Made by a program: the position numbers and the translations under genes
Part shown: positions 17,528 through 24,250 of the stretch, in pieces
Position numbering within the stretch: position 1 is the stretch's first letter
Layout: every line of letters begins with the position of its first letter
The notes under the pieces: generated by a model
The model's input: only the letters and a program-made list of their open reading frames with translations
What the model was told of the DNA's origin: nothing
Databases searched by the model: none
NCBI GenBank assembly: GCA_018268515.1
Contig: JAFDWK010000067.1
Span: forward strand, 6,306 to 44,958
Length of the DNA stretch: 38,653 nucleotides
Origin: Actinomycetota bacterium
Lineage (GTDB): Bacteria; Actinomycetota; Actinomycetes; Actinomycetales; Microbacteriaceae
Direction of reading: 5' to 3'

Positions 17528-17533
17528 TAGGAT
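17528..17533 (+). promoter_or_regulatory. -10 element of the small acidic protein gene (TAGGAT)
   Basis: TAGGAT would start transcription near 17540, leaving a leader of about 22 bases that contains AGAGGAGG before the ATG at 17562. Confidence 0.5.
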
Positions 17534-17561
17534 GACGGTGTCGTCCAGAGGAGGCACGGCC

Positions 17562-17723
17562 ATGTCTGATAACGATGAGCACTCCACACCTCGGCATATC
17601 CCGGAACCGAGCGAGTCCGCCGTCCCCGAGCTGGAGGAGGACGAGAACATCGCGCCCCGTCCGGAGGAGGAGATCGCGGATCTGCTGCGTGCAGAGCCTA
17701 CTCAGGGGGATCAGGTCAGCTGA
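17562..17723 (+). CDS. Small acidic protein, unknown function
   Basis: 53 residues with 16 Asp/Glu (PELEEDENIAPRPEEEIADLLRAEP) and no hydrophobic segment, so probably disordered and cytosolic. An AGAGGAGG ribosome binding site 7 bases before the ATG and a TAGGAT -10 support it being a real gene. The end overlaps the convergent YCII gene by 8 bases. No family recognised. Confidence 0.6.
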   Translation: MSDNDEHSTPRHIPEPSESAVPELEEDENIAPRPEEEIADLLRAEPTQGDQVS

Positions 17724-18057
17724 CTCTGCGGCCCTCCTGCGGCCAGCCGCACGCCTCGGCGATCCTTCCCGCCCATGCCTTCGCGGTGTCGTCATCGGCG
17801 ACGTCGATGATCGTGAGACCCCCGATATGCTGCTCGCCCGGGGCGAAGGGTCCGGAGGAGAGCACCGTTGTTCCGCTCGTCGCGTCAGCGGTGAACGCCG
17901 CATCCATGTCCTCGTGCACGCCCCCGGCGAAGACGAGGGCGCCGGCGTCCCTGATGTCCGACACGACGGCGTTGGCGAGCGGACCCCGGGAGGCGAACCA
18001 CTCCGGGCTGTGATCGCTCACCCACTGCTGGTTGACGTAGATGATGTACTGGGTCAT
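17716..18057 (-). CDS. YCII-related (YciI/DGPF-type) protein
   Basis: 113-residue ferredoxin-like alpha/beta-barrel protein. The pattern MTQYIIYV at the start and SSGPFAPGEQHIGGLTIIDVAD near 67-88 matches the DGPFAE-GG motif of this family, with Ser in place of the Asp. AWAGRIAEACGWPQEGRRV ends the domain as usual. In actinobacteria the family is often next to ECF sigma factors, but none is seen here, and the role is unknown. The ATG is followed directly by the conserved first strand. Confidence 0.8.
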   Translation of the reverse strand: MTQYIIYVNQQWVSDHSPEWFASRGPLANAVVSDIRDAGALVFAGGVHEDMDAAFTADATSGTTVLSSGPFAPGEQHIGGLTIIDVADDDTAKAWAGRIAEACGWPQEGRRVS

Positions 18058-18136
18058 CGCCGCTCCCTGAATCGTCCCCGTCGTCCAGGCTCGTGCAGCG
18101 ATCGTACGCCGCAGCGGGCGCTCCGGCGGGACTCGA

Positions 18137-18142
18137 TACGAT
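18137..18142 (+). promoter_or_regulatory. -10 element of the hydrolase-fold gene (TACGAT), leaderless start
   Basis: TACGAT ends 6 bases before the GTG at 18149; no ribosome binding site lies between. Confidence 0.6.
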
Positions 18143-18148
18143 GGCTCG

Positions 18149-18724
18149 GTGACTACCGAGAACAACAGCATCTTCGAACCCGATGGCCGCGCGATCCCCT
18201 ACGTCGATGAGATGTCGGAGGGCGACGGGCCCGTTCTGGTGCTGATCCCGGGCCGCGGCCTCGAAGGCGGAGCGCTGGGTTCCGTCGCGCACATCCTGGC
18301 CGGTGAGGGGATCCGGGTCCTCCGGATCGGGAGCCGCGCGGACGATGAGGCGACTCTGGAGGAGCGAGTGCAGGACGCGAGCGACGTCATGGACCATGCC
18401 GGTATCGGCGCGACCTGGATCGGCGGCCACGGCGTCGGCGGAACCGTCGCCCGCGCGCTTTCCGCGAAGCGCACGGATCGTGCGCTCGGCGTGCTGCTGC
18501 TGGGTGTCGAGGATGTCGATGTGCCGATCGCGCCCTCGGTGCCGATCCTCATCATCCAGGGATCCGAGGACGACGTCATGCCGCCCGCGAACGGCGAGAA
18601 GCTGCGTGCGTCCGCGATCGAGCGCGCCAGCGTCGTGACGATCGAGGGCGGCGGGCACCTGTTCCCGGTGAGCGACCCGGTCGACACCGCGTTCGCGATC
18701 GAGGACTACCTGGCCTGGGACTGA
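18149..18724 (+). CDS. Alpha/beta-hydrolase-fold protein lacking the nucleophile
   Basis: 191 residues. The fold is shown by VLVLIPGRG at 29-37, the nucleophile-elbow region [16 protein letters not shown] at 89-104, [14 protein letters not shown] at 133-146 with the acid D141/D142, and EGGGHLFPV at 166-174 with H170. In the elbow G-H-G-V-G (93-97) the Ser of GxSxG is Gly95, so classic Ser-hydrolase chemistry is not possible; it may bind a ligand, or another residue acts. The acid and His are kept. It shares one base with the isochorismatase-like gene (TGATG), so both are made together. Confidence 0.8.
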   Translation: MTTENNSIFEPDGRAIPYVDEMSEGDGPVLVLIPGRGLEGGALGSVAHILAGEGIRVLRIGSRADDEATLEERVQDASDVMDHAGIGATWIGGHGVGGTVARALSAKRTDRALGVLLLGVEDVDVPIAPSVPILIIQGSEDDVMPPANGEKLRASAIERASVVTIEGGGHLFPVSDPVDTAFAIEDYLAWD

Positions 18725-19278
18725 TGCCGGGAACCGCTGCACGGTCGGAGGGCCGCACCGTCCTTCTCGTGATCGACATGCAGGCGGGCGTTCTGCCCGG
18801 CTGCTTCGACGAGCACGGGGTGCTGGCGAGGACCGACGCGCTCGTGCGCCGAGCACGCGGTGAAGGGGCTCCGGTTGTGTGGGTGCATCACGACCCCGTC
18901 GGCGTCGGCACGTCCGACTGGGAACTCGCCGAGCCGCTCGCGCGCGTGGATGGCGAGCCGCTCGTGCGCAAGAGCTACCGCGACGCCTTCGCGGACACCG
19001 AGCTGCGGGCGGTGCTCGACGGCTACGCCGCGACCCGTTTGGTCGTCGCGGGGGCTCAGTCCGACTTCTGCGTGCGCACGACGACTCAGCGGGCGGCGGC
19101 GGAGGGCTACGACGTCACGCTCGTGCGCGACGCGCACACGACCGTCGACACGACAGCGGACGGCGTCCGGATCACGGGCGAGCAGATCGTCGCGCACACC
19201 AACATGTACTTCGCAGGACTCCGCTACCCGGGGCAGGAGTTCGCCGTCGCGCGGCACGACGAGGTCGCGCTCGGCTGA
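18724..19278 (+). CDS. Isochorismatase-family cysteine hydrolase
   Basis: 184-residue hydrolase. The catalytic triad is D18 ([10 protein letters not shown]), K83 (RKSYRDAF) and C116 (SDFCVRTT), so it should be active on an amide or ether bond; relatives include nicotinamidase, but the metal-binding His set of that group is not seen. The ATG starts on the last base of the upstream stop. Together with the hydrolase-fold protein it forms a two-gene operon; a substrate cannot be read from the sequence. Confidence 0.9.
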   Translation: MPGTAARSEGRTVLLVIDMQAGVLPGCFDEHGVLARTDALVRRARGEGAPVVWVHHDPVGVGTSDWELAEPLARVDGEPLVRKSYRDAFADTELRAVLDGYAATRLVVAGAQSDFCVRTTTQRAAAEGYDVTLVRDAHTTVDTTADGVRITGEQIVAHTNMYFAGLRYPGQEFAVARHDEVALG

Positions 19279-19322
19279 TCAGCCCTGACCCGGTTGTCCG
19301 ACCCCGGTGCGAGGATGGACGC

Positions 19323-20177
19323 ATGCCCGAGTCTCCGGAGGTTCAGGCGCTGGTCGAGTTCCTCGACGAGCGGATCCGCGGTCGTGCGATCGCCGACCTC
19401 GATGTCGGCGAGTTCCGCATCATCAAGACGCGGAATCGCCCGCCGGCGTCGCTGACCGGTGCGCGCATCCAGCGCCTGGAGCGCTTCGGCAAGCACGTCG
19501 GCTTCGACACCGAGGCGGGCTGGCTGATGGTCGGCTTCGGCCGCAACGGCTGGATCCGCTGGAACGCACCGGAAGATCCTCTCGGTGACGAGCCGGTCCC
19601 CGAGGTCGCTCGGATCACGCTTGATGACGGCGCCGTGATGCGGGTCGTCGATCTGGGTGACTTCCTCGCGGTGACCACCAGCGTCGTCGACGGGCCGGCC
19701 GACGTCGCGGGCATCGCTGCGCTCGGACCGGATCCGCTCCTTCCCGACTTCTCCCGGGAGGCGTTCGAGCACGCACTCGGCACACGCCGCAAGCAGGTCA
19801 AGGCGCTATTGCAGGAGCAGACGTCGCTCGCCGGCATCGGCAACGCCTACTCCGATGAGATCCTGCACCGCGCGCGGATTGCGCCCACGGTGCATGCCGC
19901 GCTGCTCGACGGCGCCGAGCGCGATCGGCTCTTCCACGCCACGGTCGACGTTCTGCGGGGCGCTCTCGCAGATCGGCGAGGGCTGCCGCCCGACCGGCTC
20001 AAACAGGCGAAGGTCGCGGCCATGGCCGTGCACGGCCATGGCGGCCAGGCGTGCCCGGTGTGCGGCACGACGATCGTCGACCACGTGCTCGGCGGAGCGT
20101 CCGCGCAGCTCTGCCCGCACTGTCAGCCGGAACGCTCCGGAGCAGGACGCGCCGGCGGAGATAGCATGCCGGGATGA
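19323..20177 (+). CDS. Fpg/Nei-family DNA glycosylase
   Basis: 284-residue bifunctional base-excision repair glycosylase/AP lyase. The N-terminal Pro2-Glu3 (MPESPEVQAL) is the catalytic end, so the ATG at 19323 is certain. K57 (RFGKHVGF), the helix-two-turn-helix around QTSLAGIGNAYSDEIL and a C-terminal zinc finger with C244, C247, C264 and C267 follow. It differs from standard MutM (MPELPEV), which fits an actinobacterial side branch of the family; whether 8-oxoguanine or oxidised pyrimidines are preferred cannot be said. Overlaps the next gene by ATGA. Confidence 0.93.
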   Translation: MPESPEVQALVEFLDERIRGRAIADLDVGEFRIIKTRNRPPASLTGARIQRLERFGKHVGFDTEAGWLMVGFGRNGWIRWNAPEDPLGDEPVPEVARITLDDGAVMRVVDLGDFLAVTTSVVDGPADVAGIAALGPDPLLPDFSREAFEHALGTRRKQVKALLQEQTSLAGIGNAYSDEILHRARIAPTVHAALLDGAERDRLFHATVDVLRGALADRRGLPPDRLKQAKVAAMAVHGHGGQACPVCGTTIVDHVLGGASAQLCPHCQPERSGAGRAGGDSMPG

Positions 20178-20812
20178 GCGAGCTTCCCTTCCACCATCGC
20201 TGGCGGGTACGCGCGGCGGTCGCGCTCGTCGTCGGCGTCGTGGCCGGATTCCTCGTCACCCCTCCGCTCGGACTCGCGGCGGGTCTCCTCGCCGGCTGGG
20301 GAACGCTGGCGCTCGTCAGCACGGTGTGGATCCTGCTCGTGGTGTGGCCCATGGACGCGGCCCAGACCCGCGCGCACGCCACCGAGGAGGATCCGGGTCG
20401 GCGCATCGCCCGGGTGATCGCGGTGATCGGCAGTTTCGTCAGCATCGCCGCCGTGCTGCTCGTGGTGCTGCAGGCGAGGCACGCGGACGGCTGGATGCAG
20501 TTCGCGCTCGCCGGAACTTCCGTGCTCAGCGTCGCCGCCTCCTGGGGGCTCATCCAGACCGACTACATGCTGCGCTACGCGAAGCTCTACTACGACGGCA
20601 CCGGTGGCATCATCTTCAACCAGGACGAGGATCCGGAGTACACCGACTTCGTCTACTTCTCGGTCGGGCTCGGGATGACCTATCAGGTCGCCGACACCAA
20701 CGTCACCCGCAACGCCATCCGGCGCATCGTGATCGCGCAGACGACGATCGCCTACGTGTTCGGTGCGCTGATCCTCGGCACGATCATCAACCTCGTCACG
20801 GGACTGGGGTGA
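20174..20812 (+). CDS. DUF1345 membrane protein
   Basis: 212-residue membrane protein with about five spans: two near the N-terminus (AAVALVVGVVAGFLV, TLALVSTVWILLVVW), one at about 79-97, one around 109-125 and one at the end (AYVFGALILGTIINLV). Conserved DUF1345 signatures are present: TDYMLRYAKLYY and EDPEYTDFVYFSVGLGMTYQVADTNV. Function unknown. It is coupled to the glycosylase gene by ATGA, and its end overlaps the convergent acyltransferase by 17 bases. Confidence 0.9.
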   Translation: MSELPFHHRWRVRAAVALVVGVVAGFLVTPPLGLAAGLLAGWGTLALVSTVWILLVVWPMDAAQTRAHATEEDPGRRIARVIAVIGSFVSIAAVLLVVLQARHADGWMQFALAGTSVLSVAASWGLIQTDYMLRYAKLYYDGTGGIIFNQDEDPEYTDFVYFSVGLGMTYQVADTNVTRNAIRRIVIAQTTIAYVFGALILGTIINLVTGLG

Positions 20813-21383
20813 CGGCGGGGAGCTCCTCGCGCAGTCGCGGCTCGGTGCGCCGCTCGGGGCGCACGCCCGCCTTGTCCGCGTAGAAGGCGCGGATCTGGTC
20901 CATGTCGGAAGAGACGTCACCGGTGAGATCGAACGTGGGCCCGAGGCCCGTCGTCATAGTGGTGCGATCGACGAAGCCGAGCGTCACCGGCATCCCCGTC
21001 TCCCGGGCGATCCGGTAGAAGCCGCTCTTCCAGTACTCGTTGCCGCCTCGCGTGCCGTCGGGGGTGACCACGAGCCCGAACACGGCACCGCCGTTCACCT
21101 GTGCGACGACCTCATCGACCACGCGGGAGGGATCCGACCGGTCGACCGGGATCCCGCCGAGACGGCGCATGATCGGACCGCGCCAGCCGTGGAACAGGCT
21201 CTTCTTGCCCAGCCAGTGCACGTCGATGCCGAGACGCCAGGCGATGCCGAGCATGAGCACGAAGTCCCAGTTCGACGTGTGCGGCGCGCCGATCAGCACG
21301 GTGGGTCGCGTCGGCGCCGGCTCCGTGGCGAGCGTCCAGCGGCTGAACGTCCAGAAGACGCGGGCGGCGAGGCGTGTGAGCAT
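20796..21383 (-). CDS. PlsC-type acyltransferase
   Basis: 195-residue member of the 1-acylglycerol-3-phosphate acyltransferase superfamily. The catalytic HX4D box is HTSNWD (H35, D40), and PDGTRG at 108-113 is the substrate-binding EGTR-like motif, with Asp instead of Glu. Between them are FHGWRGPIMRRLGGIPVDR. No membrane span was identified, so it is peripheral or soluble. It may work in phospholipid or another acyl-transfer step; the family is broad. The ATG fits the leaderless pattern. Confidence 0.85.
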   Translation of the reverse strand: MLTRLAARVFWTFSRWTLATEPAPTRPTVLIGAPHTSNWDFVLMLGIAWRLGIDVHWLGKKSLFHGWRGPIMRRLGGIPVDRSDPSRVVDEVVAQVNGGAVFGLVVTPDGTRGGNEYWKSGFYRIARETGMPVTLGFVDRTTMTTGLGPTFDLTGDVSSDMDQIRAFYADKAGVRPERRTEPRLREELPAVTPVP

Positions 21384-21389
21384 CCGTCC

Positions 21390-21395
21390 ACGCTA
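21390..21395 (-). promoter_or_regulatory. -10 element of the acyltransferase gene (TAGCGT), leaderless start
   Basis: TAGCGT on the minus strand ends 6 bases before the ATG at 21383. Confidence 0.55.
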
Positions 21396-21495
21396 GAGGG
21401 GCGCGCATGCCGCACTCCGCATGAACGGGAGCGGGCGCATGACCGGAACGACACGGCGCCCTCCGCATCTGGGCGCTTGGGCGGAGCGCTCTACT

Positions 21496-22068
21496 TCAGC
21501 GTGCGGCCGCACGCAGTGCCGAGGCTGTATCCGGATCCAGTCCGGGCACCTCCTCCGACGGCACGGCCAGGGCGAGCAGAGCGCGGCTGAAATAGTTCCG
21601 GGCTGCGGCGGCGAGGGTGATGTCCACGATCTGCCGGTCGTCGTACCCGGCGTCGCGCAGCGCGCGGGTGTCGGCATCGGTCATCGCCCGCGGATCCGTC
21701 GACAGCTGCGCGGCGAAGCGGATCACCGCCTGCTCTGCCGGTGTGAAGCCGCCGTCGTCGCCTGTCGCGAACGCGGCGAGGCCATCGCTGTCGAGCACCT
21801 CCGCTCGCAGCGACTTGCGGCCATGTGCGAGCAGGCAGTGCGGGGATCGGATCGCACGGGCCGCGCCCAGCGTGGCTGCCTCGTACACGCGTACGCCGAT
21901 GGAGGGCACGATCGCGCGGATGAGCGTCACGAACGCGGCGTGCGCCTCGGGGTTCACCGCCATCGCCCGCGTGTAGGCGAAGACGAAGCCGTCGTCCGCG
22001 AGGTCGTCGGCGTACATCTCTGCGGTGTGCCCTTCGGCCGTGTCGACCGGGGGAGTGCTGATGATCAT
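21496..22068 (-). CDS. Carboxymuconolactone decarboxylase/AhpD-fold protein
   Basis: 190-residue all-helical protein of the alkylhydroperoxidase-like CMD family. The redox motif region is IRSPHCLLAHG at 73-83: C78 and H82 are kept, but the first Cys of CxxC is Ser75. E63, upstream in the helix, may be the proton-relay residue. With one Cys the classic disulfide cycle of AhpD is not possible, so it is either a one-Cys peroxidase or has another role. AAGGAG-type ribosome binding site (AAGGAGCC) precedes the ATG; TAATCT at 22133-22138 is a likely -10. Confidence 0.85.
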   Translation of the reverse strand: MIISTPPVDTAEGHTAEMYADDLADDGFVFAYTRAMAVNPEAHAAFVTLIRAIVPSIGVRVYEAATLGAARAIRSPHCLLAHGRKSLRAEVLDSDGLAAFATGDDGGFTPAEQAVIRFAAQLSTDPRAMTDADTRALRDAGYDDRQIVDITLAAAARNYFSRALLALAVPSEEVPGLDPDTASALRAAAR

Positions 22069-22261
22069 GGGAGGCTCCTTCGCGTCCGGACGGGCACGCC
22101 CCCGGGGACGGAGGACCCCAGCGCCCGACCGAAGATTACGCCTGGCATGGTGCGGATGGCAGGGGGCAAGCGCCTCAAGGCCGGGCCTACGCGCCGCCGG
22201 TGTCCGCCTTCGCGCAACGGCGGATGATCGACCGCCACGCCCCCGCCTCCGCGCCCGGGCG

Positions 22262-22267
22262 TACCAT
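22262..22267 (+). promoter_or_regulatory. -10 element of the small Cys-peptide gene (TACCAT), leaderless start
   Basis: TACCAT ends 6 bases before the ATG at 22274, the same spacing as in glpX, the methyltransferase and the acyltransferase. Confidence 0.55.
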
Positions 22268-22273
22268 CGAGGG

Positions 22274-22456
22274 ATGACCACCGCAGCCCGATCCGAGCAG
22301 CAGACTTCCGCGGACGTCGAGCGCCCGACGTCGGGTGCCGCTCCGGGCACCCTGTCTGCGGCCCCGGGCGGTCTCGCTCTGCTGCCGGGCCTCGACGGCT
22401 CCGACGCGGGCCTGTGCATCGACGGCGTCTGTCGCCTCCCCGGCACGAAGGCCTGA
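22274..22456 (+). CDS. Small protein with C-terminal CIDGVC motif
   Basis: 60 residues, unknown function. The first ~35 are rich in Ala, Thr, Ser and Pro and look flexible; the end is GLDGSDAGLCIDGVCRLPGTKA, with C48 and C53 in a C-x4-C spacing. There is no signal peptide or membrane span. The TACCAT -10 at the leaderless distance supports expression. The layout of flexible N-part and short Cys tail could suit a redox or metal tag, or a peptide that is later modified; none of the usual modification enzymes is nearby. It lies between the CMD-family gene and the MFS gene, both on the other strand. Confidence 0.55.
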   Translation: MTTAARSEQQTSADVERPTSGAAPGTLSAAPGGLALLPGLDGSDAGLCIDGVCRLPGTKA

Positions 22457-22483
22457 TCGCAGACCCCCGCACGCGGCGCGAGG

Positions 22484-23974
22484 TCAGTGCATCGCGGGCG
22501 CGGTGCCCTCCGGGGTCTCGTCGCCGTGCGGCTGGTCCTCCGGCTTGCGGATGATGAATGCGCCGATGATCGTGATCGTCGCGATCACGGCGGCGATCAC
22601 GAACGTGGTGCGCGATCCCGCCGCCACAGCACTGGGCGACTCGGTGCCGCCGTTCGCGTTCACGACGACCGTGAACACGGCGATCATGACCGCGATCCCC
22701 GCCGCGCCGGCGACCTGCTGGATGGTGCTGATCACCGCGCTGCCGTAGGAGTAGAACCGCGGCGTCAGCGAGGCGAGCGACGCCGTGAACAACGGCGTGA
22801 ACGACAGGGCCAGCCCGGTGGACAGCAGGGCCTGCGCGATCACCACCATCCAGACCGGGGTGCCGGTGCCGAGCGTCGTGAACAGCCACAGCATGCTCGC
22901 CGCGAGGATCGATCCCGGGATCAGCAGGATCCGGGTGCCGCGCGCGTCGTAGATCCGGCCGATCACCGGGCCGAGAAGGCCCATCACGAGGGCGCCCGGC
23001 AGCACCACGAGGCCTGCCTCGGTCGTGCCCAGGGAGAGACCCTTCTGCAGGAACAGCGGCAGCACCGTGATCGCGCCGAAGAACGCGAGGGACAGCAGGA
23101 ACATCTGCGCCATGGACAGCGAGAAGTCGCGCGATGCGAACACCCGCAGATCGAGCAGGGCGTCGTCCTTGCGCTGCAGGATGATCTGACGGCTCAGGAA
23201 CAGGACGAGCCCGATCACGCCGACGACGACCGCGATGATCATCGGCACCGGCGACCCCTCGCCGCCGGACAGCTCGCCGATCTGGCTGAGGCCGAACACC
23301 AGGCCGCCGAAGCCGAACGCGCTCAGCACGATCGACAGCGGATCCAGCGGGGCGTGCGTCTGCTCGCCCACATTGGTGAGCCAGCGCCAGCCGATGAACA
23401 TGGCGACCAGGGCGATGGGCAGCACGACCACGAAGATCGACCGCCAGCTGAAGTGATCGAGCAGGAACCCGGCGAGGGTGGGACCGATCGCCGGCGCCAG
23501 CGAGATCACGATGCTGACCCGGCCCATCATCCGACCACGCGACGACGGCGGCACGAGGTTCATCACGGTCGTCATCAGCAGCGGCATCATGATCGCCGTG
23601 CCGGAGGCCTGCACGATGCGCCCGGCGAGCAGCATCGGGAAGCCGATCGCGACGGCGGCCAGCAGTGTGCCCGCCGAGAACAGCGTCAGCGCGGTGAGGA
23701 ACATCTGCCGGGTCGTGAATCGCTGCAGCAGGAAGCCCGTGGTCGGGATGACGACCGCCATGGTCAGCATGAACGCGCTCGTCACCCACTGCGCGGCGAG
23801 AGGGGTGATGCTCAGATCGTCGATCAGGTGCGGGATCGCCATGTTCATGGTGGTCTCGTTGAGGATCGCGACGAAGGCGGCGGCGAGCAGCACCCAGATC
23901 ACGCCCATGTCACGACGCGGGATCAGCCCCCGGTCGGGCACGACGGGAGTGGATCCGGTTTCGATGGCGGACAT
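22484..23974 (-). CDS. MFS drug exporter, DHA2 (14-span) family
   Basis: 496-residue proton-driven efflux protein of the EmrB/QacA group. Length and hydrophobic pattern fit 14 spans. Family motifs are LDDLSITPLAAQWVTSAFML in the first spans region, GRIVQASGTAIMMPLLMTTV and SIVISLAPAIGPTLAGFLLDHFSWRSIF, the last being antiporter motif C. The substrate cannot be told. GGAGGAACGC before the ATG at 23974 is a good ribosome binding site. It diverges from an ABC exporter with 276 bases between, so both may belong to one drug-response region, though no regulator gene is present. Confidence 0.93.
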   Translation of the reverse strand: MSAIETGSTPVVPDRGLIPRRDMGVIWVLLAAAFVAILNETTMNMAIPHLIDDLSITPLAAQWVTSAFMLTMAVVIPTTGFLLQRFTTRQMFLTALTLFSAGTLLAAVAIGFPMLLAGRIVQASGTAIMMPLLMTTVMNLVPPSSRGRMMGRVSIVISLAPAIGPTLAGFLLDHFSWRSIFVVVLPIALVAMFIGWRWLTNVGEQTHAPLDPLSIVLSAFGFGGLVFGLSQIGELSGGEGSPVPMIIAVVVGVIGLVLFLSRQIILQRKDDALLDLRVFASRDFSLSMAQMFLLSLAFFGAITVLPLFLQKGLSLGTTEAGLVVLPGALVMGLLGPVIGRIYDARGTRILLIPGSILAASMLWLFTTLGTGTPVWMVVIAQALLSTGLALSFTPLFTASLASLTPRFYSYGSAVISTIQQVAGAAGIAVMIAVFTVVVNANGGTESPSAVAAGSRTTFVIAAVIATITIIGAFIIRKPEDQPHGDETPEGTAPAMH

Positions 23975-24041
23975 GCGTTCCTCCGGCTGGTCGACGGGGG
24001 CGAGAAGAGGGGATGGGCTGCGCAGCGGCGAAGCGACTTTC

Positions 24042-24047
24042 AGCGTA
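24042..24047 (-). promoter_or_regulatory. -10 candidate for the MFS exporter (TACGCT)
   Basis: TACGCT on the minus strand would give a leader of about 60 bases before the ATG at 23974. The divergent ABC exporter has the same hexamer at 24181. Confidence 0.35.
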
Positions 24048-24180
24048 ACCACAGGGTCGGACATTGCATTCCCGATCCGGTGTGGAAGTCTCCCATCGCT
24101 GCGGTGGGCGGCACGGTTGGACGGGTTGCGCCCTGAGCGGACGCGCGCGCCGCGCGCGCTGCGACGCCCGTGCGGAGACA

Positions 24181-24186
24181 TACGCT
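24181..24186 (+). promoter_or_regulatory. -10 candidate for the ABC exporter (TACGCT)
   Basis: TACGCT would start transcription near 24193, leaving about 58 bases before the ATG at 24251. Confidence 0.35.
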
Positions 24187-24250
24187 TGCGGCGGAGCAGA
24201 CGGCGAGACGTGCCGACGGGCGGGCGGCCGATGAGGGCAGGGGCGAGCGG

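Noticed and set aside
18879-19322. Long N-terminal extension of the Fpg/Nei glycosylase
   Set aside because: Catalysis needs Pro2 directly after the initiator Met, so only the ATG at 19323 can be right.
22274-22456. Mycofactocin-like precursor peptide
   Set aside because: The tail recalls IDGMCGVY of MftA, but the ending differs and none of the mycofactocin maturation genes is in the window.
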